Origin: Deltaproteobacteria bacterium
Lineage (GTDB): Bacteria; Desulfobacterota; GWC2-55-46; S146-80
Direction: 5' to 3'
Assembly: GCA_015492305.1 (NCBI GenBank)
Contig: WGFJ01000102.1
Location: forward strand, 1-38,557
DNA length: 38,557 nucleotides
Below the pieces are notes generated by a model. The model saw only the letters and a list, made by a program, of their open reading frames with translations, searched no databases and was not told the origin of the DNA. The translations under genes and the position numbers were made by a program. Below, in pieces: positions 1-7,384 of the stretch. How positions within the stretch are numbered: the first letter of the stretch is position 1; each line of letters starts with the position of its first letter.

Positions 1-1055
1 CCCATCACGATCCTCCGCCTCCAGGTGCCGGTGTTTATGTAGAACCTTCCCCCTCCAGCTTCATCCACAAGGTGTATCCTCGGTTCATGGGTGTGGCCGA
101 AGAGGACGTACCTGCAACCCTTCTCCTCCATATACTCCCCTGCCTTCCGTATGTATTCGTCCTTTGGCCTGTAGAAGTCGTTCCTTATCTCCAGGATCTT
201 CTCCATCAGTCTCTGCATGGAGCTCTCCGTGAAGTATTCAAAGGCGATCTGGAGCTGGTCCGCCTTGTCCACCGGGTTGTACCAGACATCGTATTCATCG
301 AACCACTCCTTTACAAAGGGATCCTCGTAAAATCTCCTCACGAGGTCCTTCCAGGCCTCCTTCACCCTCTCCTTCTCCTCCCTTCCGAAGCCCTTTACGC
401 AGTGCTCTATCCACAGGGGGGCAACGGTGGTCGGACGAAGGTTGTCTATCTCCTGGAGGCTCTTCCTTATCCTCTCGAAGTCGGGAAGGTCCTTCAAGAA
501 GGGATGTTCCGGGAAGGGATTGATGAGGAGGGTGACGATGGCATCCCCTATCGGGGCCTCTCCGTGGGAGGAGCGGTTGTACACATCTGCCTCGTTTCCA
601 TGGGTGGCGTAGAGGGAGAGGTTCTCACTGTAGAAATGGTGGGGGAAAGGGCTATCTTCCCCTTCCAGGCCAAGGGCCTCCCTGAGAAGGCCCCTTACAC
701 CATCCACCTCGTTCATGAGCCTGTCGTGGTTGCCGAGGATGTATGTGATCCTAACCCCCTTTTCCGTCAATCCCCTGAGGAACCCCAGGAACTCCCGGTT
801 CAGGTGGATGATGGACTCCACTATCTCTACCACCGTGCTCCTTATGGCCTGAGGGCCGTGCCATGGCTGGACCTCCTTCCACCTCGTTGACCTTATCAGA
901 TCGATGAAGTCCCCGAGGATGACCACCTCCACATCCTCTGGCTTGAGGCCCTCCATCTGGATATCCTCCCAGAAGAACTCACCATCCTCCCTCCCTATGT
1001 TGTGGGCCCCTGTGGTCCCGTCTGTGAGGTGTATGTCGCTTATGAATACCTTCAT
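1..1055 (-). CDS. Calcineurin-like metallophosphoesterase (C-terminus cut by window edge)
   Basis: Reading the minus strand from the ATG at 1055 gives 351 open codons running off the left edge, so the C-terminus is missing. The metallophosphoesterase signature is complete in order: SDIH (residues 6-9), GDFID (48-52), GNHD (108-111), a THGNE block and GHTH (320-323). These residues bind the dinuclear metal centre and position a water for phosphoester hydrolysis. An AAGGAAGG ribosome site sits just before the ATG. No signal peptide or membrane segment is visible, so it is probably cytosolic. The substrate is unknown: the fold is shared by UDP-diacylglucosamine hydrolases, nucleotidases and phosphodiesterases. 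It is divergent from the hemerythrin gene and has a convincing promoter of its own. The family call is firm and the substrate open. Confidence 0.88.
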   Translation of the reverse strand, partial: MKVFISDIHLTDGTTGAHNIGREDGEFFWEDIQMEGLKPEDVEVVILGDFIDLIRSTRWKEVQPWHGPQAIRSTVVEIVESIIHLNREFLGFLRGLTEKGVRITYILGNHDRLMNEVDGVRGLLREALGLEGEDSPFPHHFYSENLSLYATHGNEADVYNRSSHGEAPIGDAIVTLLINPFPEHPFLKDLPDFERIRKSLQEIDNLRPTTVAPLWIEHCVKGFGREEKERVKEAWKDLVRRFYEDPFVKEWFDEYDVWYNPVDKADQLQIAFEYFTESSMQRLMEKILEIRNDFYRPKDEYIRKAGEYMEEKGCRYVLFGHTHEPRIHLVDEAGGGRFYINTGTWRRRIVM

Positions 1056-1102
1056 GCCTTCCTTATCTTCTGCCTGGTTTCTGACTCGGTGTTCTCCAAA
1101 TC

Positions 1103-1129
1103 CTTATACAAAACTACCTGCTTTGTCAA
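1103..1129 (-). promoter_or_regulatory. Sigma-70-type promoter for the metallophosphoesterase
   Basis: On the minus strand a perfect TTGACA (1129-1124) is followed after 15 nt by TATAAG (1108-1103), about 48 nt before the phosphoesterase ATG. The spacer is shorter than the ideal 17. This is motif reading only. Confidence 0.45.
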
Positions 1130-1172
1130 CTGTCGAAGGGAGAGGGATTCAAAATCCATTGCTTTTCCGTAC

Positions 1173-1201
1173 CTTACAGGCTCCCTAAAGTTTTCTATAT
1201 C
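1173..1201 (+). promoter_or_regulatory. Weak candidate promoter for bacteriohemerythrin
   Basis: CTTACA (1173-1178), a 17-nt spacer and TATATC (1196-1201) lie about 40 nt upstream of the hemerythrin ATG. Each box matches four of six consensus bases. This is the best candidate in the divergent intergenic region, but it is weak. Confidence 0.3.
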
Positions 1202-1242
1202 TGAACCGATAAAAAGCTAAAGGAAACTCAGGAGGTGAGGAG

Positions 1243-1650
1243 ATGGCCTTTTTTGCATGGGGAAAGGAGTACGAGACAGGTATCAAAGAGGTGGATGCCC
1301 AGCATAAGAAGCTGATTGAACTCATAAATGAACTTTACGAGGCCATGCGTTGCGGAAAGGGGATGGAGGTAATGGGAAAGATCCTTTCCGATCTCATAAA
1401 GTACACAAAGACCCACTTTACTTATGAGGAGTACCTGATGGGCACTTACGGTTTCCCTGAGTTGTCGTCCCACAAGTCGGAGCACCAGGGTTTTACCAGC
1501 AAGGTCCTGGATTTCGAAAGGGATTTCAAGGAAGGAAAGGTAGGGCTTACGGTCCAGGTCATGAACTTTTTGAAAGAGTGGCTTGCCAATCACATCCTGA
1601 AGACCGACAAGAAGTACGTACCCTTTCTCAAGTCTAAAGGTGTGGCCTGA
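1243..1650 (+). CDS. Bacteriohemerythrin
   Basis: This is a 135-residue single-domain hemerythrin, the usual length for the prokaryotic family. The non-haem di-iron ligands can be read in register: His21, His58, Glu62, His77, His81, His117 and Asp122, within a four-helix bundle starting with the typical FAWGKEYETGIKEVDAQH segment. Proteins of this family reversibly bind O2 and are linked to oxygen storage, delivery or scavenging, which suits an anaerobe or microaerophile. There is no signal peptide or fused signalling domain, so it is probably soluble and cytosolic. GGAGGTGAG lies just before the ATG. The cysteine-rich two-CW gene follows 45 nt downstream on the same strand and is probably cotranscribed. 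The family call is firm; the physiological role is inferred. Confidence 0.93.
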   Translation: MAFFAWGKEYETGIKEVDAQHKKLIELINELYEAMRCGKGMEVMGKILSDLIKYTKTHFTYEEYLMGTYGFPELSSHKSEHQGFTSKVLDFERDFKEGKVGLTVQVMNFLKEWLANHILKTDKKYVPFLKSKGVA

Positions 1651-1665
1651 AGGGAAGGAGGCCCG

Positions 1666-1683
1666 ATGATTATCACATTGTAA
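1666..1683 (+). other. Possible five-codon minigene (MIITL) before the two-CW gene
   Basis: A strong AAGGAGG ribosome site (1655-1661) precedes ATG ATT ATC ACA TTG TAA at 1666-1683. The TAA merges into the ribosome site (AAGGAGGGG) of the next gene. The layout suggests translational coupling or a minigene, but it may be a chance result of two adjacent Shine-Dalgarno sequences. Confidence 0.3.
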
Positions 1684-1695
1684 GGAGGGGTGGCG

Positions 1696-1995
1696 ATGAA
1701 AAAGATGAACTGCTGGGAAGTTATGAAATGCGGTAGGGAGCCTGGAGGGAGCAAGGTCCATGAACTGGGGGTCTGTCCCGCAGCCACCGATGTCTCCTGC
1801 GATGGTCTCAATGGTGGAAAGAATGGTGGCAGGATCTGCTGGGCTATTACCGGTACATTCTGCGGAGGCGAGGTACAGGGTAGCTTTGCCCAGAAGAGGT
1901 TGTCGTGCATGAACTGTGACTTTTACAAACAGGTAAAGGCAGAGGAGGGACTGGATAACTTTGTCCAGTTGAAGCCCGGACAGAGGTGGATGTAA
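1696..1995 (+). CDS. Two-CW domain small cysteine-rich protein
   Basis: This is a 99-residue protein with a CWEVMKCG start and a second CW around CWAITGTFCGG. Further cysteines follow in VCPAATD, VSCDG and SCMNCDFY, giving ten or so Cys in under 80 residues. That matches the small 'two-CW' family seen near redox-sensing and chemotaxis genes in anaerobes. The cysteines could bind a metal or Fe-S cluster, but no function is established. The ATG at 1696 is preferred over an in-frame GTG at 1690 because AAGGAGGGG (1682-1690) would overlap the GTG and is well spaced for the ATG. The bacteriohemerythrin upstream suggests a joint role in oxygen or redox response, which is inference from proximity. 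Confidence 0.8.
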   Translation: MKKMNCWEVMKCGREPGGSKVHELGVCPAATDVSCDGLNGGKNGGRICWAITGTFCGGEVQGSFAQKRLSCMNCDFYKQVKAEEGLDNFVQLKPGQRWM

Positions 1996-2042
1996 ATACG
2001 GACAGGGGTTTGATATAGCCCTATGTTCTCGTAACTCCCTTC

Positions 2043-2110
2043 CTCCACACCGGGAAAACCTCTCAGGGCCTTGAGGGGAGAAGGGATTTCCCTGCCCCTT
2101 GCGGGGTCCT
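2043..2110 (+). other. Hairpin-rich 3' region after the two-CW gene
   Basis: The stretch contains several short inverted repeats: AGGGA-TT-TCCCT, CCCC-TTGC-GGGG at 2095-2106, and an imperfect CCTCTCAGGG/CCTTGAGGGG pair. A moderately T-rich stretch follows. It may end the hemerythrin/two-CW transcript, but the stems are short and there is no clean U-tract. The gap between genes (1996-2182) holds only this and the promoter at 2123-2152. Confidence 0.25.
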
Positions 2111-2122
2111 TCAAAGTTTATC

Positions 2123-2152
2123 TTTACAAAATATCCCCTCACAGTTTATAAT
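2123..2152 (+). promoter_or_regulatory. Sigma-70 promoter of the glutamate synthase operon
   Basis: TTTACA (2123-2128), an 18-nt spacer and a perfect TATAAT (2147-2152) place the transcript start near 2159, 24 nt before the ATG at 2183. This excludes start codons upstream of 2159 for the polyferredoxin gene. Confidence 0.7.
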
Positions 2153-2182
2153 TACTTCACTTTATCTTTGGTGAGGTGTGCC

Positions 2183-2623
2183 ATGAAGATGATCTACCCA
2201 AGGGAAGAGGTGTGCATTGCCTGCCGCTACTGCGAGATATACTGTGCCATAGAGCACTCAAGATCGAAGGACCCTGTGAAGACCTTCAAGATGGAAAGTC
2301 CCCAGCCCCTTCCAAGGATAACCCTCATGGAGGAGGGGGCCCTTTCCTTCTCCCTCCAGTGCAGGCACTGCAAGGAGCCAGATTGTGCCTACGCCTGCAT
2401 AACAGGTGCCATGTACAAGGATAAGGAGAGCGGGGTGGTGATCCACGATCCGAACCGCTGCATAGGTTGCTGGACATGCATACTGGCCTGCACCAAAGGC
2501 TCCATAAGGAGGGATGAGAGCAAGAGGGTAGCTGTCAAGTGTGACCTATGCACACACCTTGAGGTCCCTGCCTGTGTGGCAAACTGCCCCAATGGGGCCC
2601 TCCTTTACTTAGAGGCTGTCTGA
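2183..2623 (+). CDS. 4Fe-4S polyferredoxin subunit of archaeal-type glutamate synthase cluster
   Basis: This is a 146-residue soluble protein with sixteen cysteines in four groups: CIACRYCEIYC near the N-terminus, CRHCKEPDCAYAC, CIGCWTCILAC, and CDLC...CVANC near the C-terminus. That can hold four [4Fe-4S] clusters, as in HycB/DmsB-type electron-transfer subunits. The ATG at 2183 is chosen because GGTGAGGTG precedes it and a near-perfect promoter lies immediately upstream; a longer reading frame would begin inside the promoter. It heads a five-gene operon with an FAD/NAD oxidoreductase and three split glutamate synthase proteins. By analogy with archaeal and Thermotoga clusters it probably passes electrons to the FMN/Fe-S synthase subunit. 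Family firm, electron route inferred. Confidence 0.88.
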   Translation: MKMIYPREEVCIACRYCEIYCAIEHSRSKDPVKTFKMESPQPLPRITLMEEGALSFSLQCRHCKEPDCAYACITGAMYKDKESGVVIHDPNRCIGCWTCILACTKGSIRRDESKRVAVKCDLCTHLEVPACVANCPNGALLYLEAV

Positions 2624-2632
2624 GGTGATAAG

Positions 2633-3919
2633 ATGAAGAAGTACAGGTATCTCATAATAGGTGGTTCGGTGGCAGCCATTGCTGCCGTCGAGGGCATAAG
2701 GTCTATAGATGGGAAGGGGAGCATCTGTATCATCTCCCATGAGCCATACCATGCCTACTCAAGGCCGATGATAAGCAACTACCTCATGGATGAGATAGAC
2801 CTTGAGAAGATGTACTACCGTCCCCTCTCATTCTACGAGAGGGAAGAGGTGGAGTGCCTCCTTGGCCGTGAGGTGGTGAAGGTGGAGCCTGAGAAGAGGA
2901 CGGTAGAGCTCGAAAACGGGGAAAGGCTTTCCTATGAGAAGCTCCTTATTGCTTCCGGTGGCAGACCCATCGTCCCCCGCATAGAGGGGGTGGATAGAAA
3001 AGGGGTCTACAACTTCCTCACCCTCGACAATGCCAGGGAGATAAAGTCCTCCTTTGGAGAGGTGGAGAGGGTCGTGATCATAGGCGGTGGTTTGAGCGGG
3101 ATGAAGGCCGCTGAGGCCCTGTGTTGTGCGGGTAAGGAGGTTACCGTTGTGGAGATGCTTCCAAGGGTCCTTGCCCCTGTCTATGACGAGACGGCCTGCA
3201 GGATGATCACCCATCTCTTCAGGGAGAAGGGGGTGGAGATACTCACCTCCTCCCAGGCAGAGGAGATATACGGCAGATCCGGTGATGAAAGGGTGGGTGG
3301 TGTCCGCCTCAAGGATGGGAGAGAGGTCCCTGCTGATATAGTGATCCTCACCGTCGGTGTCCTGCCCCAGGTGGGATTCCTTTCCGGAAGCGGGATAGAG
3401 GTGAACAGGGGGATCGTTGTGGATGAAGGGATGAGGACGAATGTGGAGGATGTCTATGCCGCTGGCGATGTGGCCGAGTGCTTTGATATCCTCCTTGGAG
3501 AGAGACGCCTCATACCCATATGGCCTAAGGCCTACTATGAGGGCCGTATCGCTGGTATAAACATGGCTGGAGGGAAGGCCCAGTTCAGGGGCACCTTCGC
3601 CATGAACTCGGCCGACTTCTTCGGCCTTCCCACCATGTCTGCAGGGATAGTGAACCCGGAAGGGGAGGGATGGGAGTCCCTTGTGGACTGCAGGGAGGGT
3701 GAGAGGTATTATCGACGCATCATCCTGAAGGACAATAAAGTCAAGGGGATGATCATGATAGGTGATGCCGTGGATAAGGCAGGGGTGGTGCTGGGCCTCA
3801 TAAAGGAACAGGTCGATGTGAGGGGCTTCAAGGAGAGGATTGTGGCAAGGGACTTTGATCTCATCGATCTGCCCAAACCCATAAGGATGGCCAGGATAAG
3901 GGATGTGGCCTTGATATAA
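2633..3919 (+). CDS. FAD-dependent pyridine nucleotide-disulfide oxidoreductase-like protein (NADH oxidase family)
   Basis: This is a 428-residue two-dinucleotide-fold flavoprotein. The FAD Rossmann motif is at the N-terminus (LIIGGSVAAIAAVEG). The NAD(P)-binding fold is in the middle (VVIIGGGLSGMKAAEAL), and the FAD-phosphate ATG-like motif is VYAAGDVAE near residue 280. There is no CxxxxC redox-active disulfide, so it is of the NADH oxidase/nitrite reductase/rubredoxin reductase type and not a dihydrolipoamide dehydrogenase. It starts 10 nt after the polyferredoxin stop, behind a TGAGGTGAT ribosome site. Placed within the glutamate synthase operon, it probably oxidises NAD(P)H and reduces the polyferredoxin, replacing the GltD subunit of classical bacterial GOGAT. 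That partnership is inferred from context. Confidence 0.85.
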   Translation: MKKYRYLIIGGSVAAIAAVEGIRSIDGKGSICIISHEPYHAYSRPMISNYLMDEIDLEKMYYRPLSFYEREEVECLLGREVVKVEPEKRTVELENGERLSYEKLLIASGGRPIVPRIEGVDRKGVYNFLTLDNAREIKSSFGEVERVVIIGGGLSGMKAAEALCCAGKEVTVVEMLPRVLAPVYDETACRMITHLFREKGVEILTSSQAEEIYGRSGDERVGGVRLKDGREVPADIVILTVGVLPQVGFLSGSGIEVNRGIVVDEGMRTNVEDVYAAGDVAECFDILLGERRLIPIWPKAYYEGRIAGINMAGGKAQFRGTFAMNSADFFGLPTMSAGIVNPEGEGWESLVDCREGERYYRRIILKDNKVKGMIMIGDAVDKAGVVLGLIKEQVDVRGFKERIVARDFDLIDLPKPIRMARIRDVALI

Positions 3920-3936
3920 AGCTGATGGAGGACGAA

Positions 3937-5073
3937 ATGAAAGACCTGGAAAGGATAAGCAACCCCTTCAACGATGACAAGGTCATTGCAAGCTGCTCCA
4001 TCTTCGGGGCCATGAGCCTTGAGGGAAGGAAGTTCTCCGGAAAGGACATCATAAGGGCCATTGCCAACATGCGTGACAGGGGCAACGGCCAGGGGGGAGG
4101 TTTTGCCGTCTACGGGATCTACCCGGAGTATGAGGACCTCTATGCCCTGCAGATCATGTTCCAGAGCAGGGCTGCAAAGGATGATACCGAGTCCTTCCTG
4201 AAGGAGTACTTCTCCATCGCCCACAGTGAGGAGATACCCCACAGGGAACCGAAGAACATATCCAATCCACCCCTTGTATGGAGGTACTTTGTAGAACCAA
4301 AGAGGATGGAACAGAGGGATCTGTCGGATGATGACTATGTGGTGGAGAAGGTGATGATCATAAACACAAGGATAGAGGATGCCTTTGTCTTCTCCTCCGG
4401 CAAGGATATGGGTGTCTTCAAGGGGGTGGGATATCCTGAGGATATAGGCTATTACTTCTGTCTCGATGAGTACGAGGGCTACCTCTGGACGGCCCATGGC
4501 CGTTTCCCGACCAACACTCAAGGGTGGTGGGGTGGAGCCCATCCCTTCTCCATCCTTGACTGGACGGTGGTCCATAACGGGGAGATCTCTTCCTACGGTA
4601 TAAACAAGAGGTTCCTTGAGATGTACGGCTACTACTGCACCATGCACACTGACACAGAGGTTGTGGCATACGCCATAGACCTTCTGATGAGGAAGCACAG
4701 GCTGCCCATCGAGATAGTGGCAAAGATATTCGCAGCCCCCCTCTGGGAGGAGATCGAAAGGATGCCCGAGAAGGAGAGGAGGTTGTATACAACCCTCAGG
4801 GAGGTCTATGGAAGCCTCCTTCTCAACGGTCCCTTCACCATCATCATCGCCCACAGGGGAGAGATGATAGGCCTTGGCGACAGGGTGAGGCTGAGGCCTC
4901 TTACAGCAGGTGTCAAGGACGACATGCTCTATCTCTCTTCAGAGGAGGCCGCTATAAGGCTCATATGCCCGGACCTTGAGAAGGCCTGGATACCCAAGGG
5001 TGGAGAGCCAATAGTTGGAAGACTTGGCGCCTCTGAGGTGATCCACAAGAAGTACGAGATAGGAATAGCGTAA
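3937..5073 (+). CDS. Glutamate synthase domain 1: class II glutamine amidotransferase (archaeal-type GltB1)
   Basis: This 378-residue protein hydrolyses glutamine and delivers ammonia to the synthase subunit. Class II (Ntn) glutaminase signatures are all present: the nucleophile cysteine in SCSIFG (Cys20 from this start), RDRGNGQGGG, HGRFPTNTQG, WTVVHNGEI and the HTDTEV block. The ATG at 3937 has GGAGG five bases upstream; the in-frame ATG at 3925 has no ribosome site and overlaps that GGAGG. From either start the nucleophile is not directly after the initiator Met, so a short propeptide would have to be removed for activity. It sits 17 nt after the flavoprotein stop and 11 nt before the synthase domain gene. 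Confidence 0.9.
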   Translation: MKDLERISNPFNDDKVIASCSIFGAMSLEGRKFSGKDIIRAIANMRDRGNGQGGGFAVYGIYPEYEDLYALQIMFQSRAAKDDTESFLKEYFSIAHSEEIPHREPKNISNPPLVWRYFVEPKRMEQRDLSDDDYVVEKVMIINTRIEDAFVFSSGKDMGVFKGVGYPEDIGYYFCLDEYEGYLWTAHGRFPTNTQGWWGGAHPFSILDWTVVHNGEISSYGINKRFLEMYGYYCTMHTDTEVVAYAIDLLMRKHRLPIEIVAKIFAAPLWEEIERMPEKERRLYTTLREVYGSLLLNGPFTIIIAHRGEMIGLGDRVRLRPLTAGVKDDMLYLSSEEAAIRLICPDLEKAWIPKGGEPIVGRLGASEVIHKKYEIGIA

Positions 5074-5084
5074 GGGGTGATACC

Positions 5085-6584
5085 ATGAAATCTTTCCTGC
5101 TTCCCGAATTCCTCGTAGAGAGGGATGAAAACAGGTGTATCCAGTGCAAGGTCTGCATAACCCAGTGTGGTTTTGAGACCCATTACTTCGATGAAGAGCT
5201 TGGCAGGGTGATGCACAAGGAGGAGAGGTGCGTTGGCTGCCAGAGGTGTGCAGTGTTCTGCCCCACCAATGCCCTCATAATAAGGCCCCATCCATGGAAT
5301 CTCAGGCCCCATGCCAACTGGACGAAGGAGCGTTACTACGACCTCACCAAACAGGCGGAAACCGGCGGGGTGATCCTTGTGGGGTCAGGGACGGACAAAC
5401 CACACCGCATATACTGGGATCACATAGTCCTTAACGCCTCTCAGGTGACGAACCCATCCATAGATCCCCTGAGGGAGCCCATGGAGTTGAGGACATACCT
5501 GGGCAGCAAACCGGATGCCCTTGAGATAAAGGATGGGGAACTGGAGACCGAACTGCCTCCCCAGGTCAAACTGGAGACACCCATCCTCTTTTCCGCCCTC
5601 TCCTTCGGGGCCATAAGCTATCAGGCCCAGGAGTCCCTTGCCAGGGCGGCAAAGGAGGTGGGTATCCTCTTCAACACAGGGGAAGGGGGCCTTCCCCAGT
5701 CCCTGAAGGAGTACGGCAAGTACGCCATAGTCCAGTGTGCCTCGGGCAGGTTCGGGGTCGATCTGGACTACCTTGAGAACTCTGCAATGATAGAGATAAA
5801 GATAGGTCAGGGTGCAAAGCCCGGGATAGGCGGGCACCTGCCGGGAGAGAAGGTCTCAGAGATCGTCTCCAGAACGAGGATGATCCCCAAGGGAACCGAT
5901 GCCATATCCCCGGCTCCCCAGCATGACATCTACTCCATAGAGGATCTTTCAACCCTCATATACGCCCTCAAGGAGGCCACAAACTACAAGAAGCCTGTGG
6001 CTGTGAAGATCGCTGCCGTTCACAACTCTGCGGCGATAGCAACGGGTATAGTGAGGGCAGGGGCAGATGTGGTCGTCCTTGACGGTCTGAGGGGCGGAAC
6101 AGGGGCAGCCCCGAAGATCATAAGGGACAATGTGGGCATCCCCATAGAGCTTGCCATTGCTGCAGTGGATACGAGGCTGAGGGAGGAGGGTATAAGGAAC
6201 AGGGCCTCCGTCATAGCAGCTGGTGGGATAAGGTGCAGTGCCGATGTGATAAAGGCCATTGCCCTCGGGGCCGATGCCGTCTACATAGGGACGGCCGCCC
6301 TTGTGGCTATGGGTTGCACCCTCTGCCAGAAGTGCTACACCGGGATATGCAACTGGGGCATATGCACCCAGGATCCAAAGCTCGCCAAGAGGCTCAACCC
6401 GGATATCACTACCGAAAGGCTCGTGAACCTTGTAAAGGCCTGGAGCAACGAGATAAAGGAGATGCTCGGTGGTATGGGGATCAACTCCGTAGAGAGCCTG
6501 AGGGGCAACAGACTCCAGCTGAGGGGCATAGGCCTTGCTGACTGGGAACTCAAAGTCCTTGGAATAAAGGGGGCAGGAGAGTGA
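5085..6584 (+). CDS. Glutamate synthase domain 2: FMN/Fe-S glutamate synthase subunit (archaeal-type GltB2)
   Basis: This is a 499-residue FMN-binding TIM-barrel protein that converts 2-oxoglutarate and ammonia to glutamate. An N-terminal ferredoxin domain (about residues 14-65) carries CIQCKVCITQC and CVGCQRCAVFCP. The barrel follows, with the family's FSALSFGAISYQA, NTGEGG, GQGAKPGIGGHLPG and DGLRGGTGAAP blocks. The C-terminal iron-sulfur cysteines lie in CTLCQKC...C...C (residues 411-427). The extra ferredoxin domain is typical of archaeal-type enzymes and absent from the classical large GltB. The next gene's GTG overlaps its stop by 4 nt, implying translational coupling with the GXGXG subunit. 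Confidence 0.93.
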   Translation: MKSFLLPEFLVERDENRCIQCKVCITQCGFETHYFDEELGRVMHKEERCVGCQRCAVFCPTNALIIRPHPWNLRPHANWTKERYYDLTKQAETGGVILVGSGTDKPHRIYWDHIVLNASQVTNPSIDPLREPMELRTYLGSKPDALEIKDGELETELPPQVKLETPILFSALSFGAISYQAQESLARAAKEVGILFNTGEGGLPQSLKEYGKYAIVQCASGRFGVDLDYLENSAMIEIKIGQGAKPGIGGHLPGEKVSEIVSRTRMIPKGTDAISPAPQHDIYSIEDLSTLIYALKEATNYKKPVAVKIAAVHNSAAIATGIVRAGADVVVLDGLRGGTGAAPKIIRDNVGIPIELAIAAVDTRLREEGIRNRASVIAAGGIRCSADVIKAIALGADAVYIGTAALVAMGCTLCQKCYTGICNWGICTQDPKLAKRLNPDITTERLVNLVKAWSNEIKEMLGGMGINSVESLRGNRLQLRGIGLADWELKVLGIKGAGE

Positions 6585-7342
6585 AGGGTATATATCTGAG
6601 CAAGAATGGTAGGGTCGTTGTCGATGCCAAAGACATCTACTACAGGGACCTGAACAGGCTCCTCCAGAAGATTTTTGTTGAGAGGCACCCGAAGGTTATA
6701 GAGTTGAGGAATGTTACGGGTCAGAGATACATAGGGACGCGTATAAGGGGAGAGGTGGAGATAGATATCTTTGGCACCCCTGGTAGCGATCTCGGCGCCT
6801 TCATGGATGGTCCTACCATCAAGGTCTTCGGGAATGCCCAGGATGGCTGCGGGAACACCATGAACAGCGGCAGGATCATCGTCTATGGCCATGCAGGGGA
6901 TATCCTGGGGATGTCGATGAGGGGTGGCAAGATATTCGTCAAGACCGATATAGGTTACAGGGGGGCCATACACATGAAGGAGTACAAAGAGAAGATCCCT
7001 GTGATCGTTGTCGGCGGCACCTCCCAGGACTTCCTCGGTGAGTATATGGCAGGGGGGGTTGTGATACTCCTTGGCCTCAACAACAAATCCCACAGAGCCA
7101 CCTTTATAGGGACAGGGATGCACGGAGGAAGGATATTCATACGGGGAAGGGTTGAGGACTACCAGCTTGGCAAGGAGGTTGGCCTTGAGGAGCCCAATGA
7201 GGAGGACAGGAAGGTCCTTGAGGAGAACATAACAGAGTTTTGCACATACTTTGGTTATGAACCCTCGGAGATCCTGAAGGGGCCTTTCATCAAACTGTAT
7301 CCCAAATACCTCAGGCCCTACGGCAGGCTGTATGCCTATTGA
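6581..7342 (+). CDS. Glutamate synthase domain 3: GXGXG beta-helix subunit (archaeal-type GltB3)
   Basis: This 253-residue protein starts at GTG, overlapping the upstream stop as GTGA. It carries the repeated glycine pattern of the GXGXG right-handed beta-helix (GTPGSDLGAFM, GNAQDGCGNTMNSGRIIVYG, GMSMRGGKIFV, GTGMHGGRIFIRG). In classical GltB this domain is the C-terminal part of one roughly 1500-residue chain; here it is a separate polypeptide, as in methanogens and Thermotoga. It probably has a structural role holding the glutaminase and synthase parts together. It is the last gene of the operon: an inverted repeat and a new promoter follow immediately after its stop. Confidence 0.92.
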   Translation: MKGIYLSKNGRVVVDAKDIYYRDLNRLLQKIFVERHPKVIELRNVTGQRYIGTRIRGEVEIDIFGTPGSDLGAFMDGPTIKVFGNAQDGCGNTMNSGRIIVYGHAGDILGMSMRGGKIFVKTDIGYRGAIHMKEYKEKIPVIVVGGTSQDFLGEYMAGGVVILLGLNNKSHRATFIGTGMHGGRIFIRGRVEDYQLGKEVGLEEPNEEDRKVLEENITEFCTYFGYEPSEILKGPFIKLYPKYLRPYGRLYAY

Positions 7343-7363
7343 GGCCTTGACTTGGAAGGCCTC
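7341..7363 (+). terminator. Hairpin after the glutamate synthase operon (weak terminator)
   Basis: Perfect 8-bp arms GAGGCCTT (7341-7348) and AAGGCCTC (7356-7363) flank a 7-nt loop and begin within the stop codon of the GXGXG gene. The following bases are only moderately T-rich (GATTTAATAT), so termination may be partial. It overlaps the -35 of the next promoter. Confidence 0.4.
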
Positions 7364-7376
7364 GAAGATTTAATAT
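7347..7376 (+). promoter_or_regulatory. Candidate promoter for the zapB-like/zapA/6S unit
   Basis: TTGACT (7347-7352) is followed after 18 nt by TAATAT (7371-7376), or after 16 nt by TTTAAT (7369-7374). The predicted start falls within a few bases of the ATG at 7385, which would make the transcript leaderless or nearly so. Confidence 0.45.
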
Positions 7377-7384
7377 ATAAGTAG

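Noticed and set aside
72-890. Long plus-strand open frame near the left edge
   Set aside because: It is the antisense shadow of the minus-strand metallophosphoesterase, whose catalytic motifs are all in the minus frame; the plus frame has no ribosome site and an odd composition.
2099-2182. Upstream extension of the polyferredoxin gene
   Set aside because: It would start before the TTTACA-N18-TATAAT promoter; the ATG at 2183 has the ribosome site and the correct family N-terminus.
3709-4854. 381-codon minus-strand open frame opposite the glutaminase gene
   Set aside because: The plus frame encodes an intact class II amidotransferase; the antisense frame is a codon-bias shadow.
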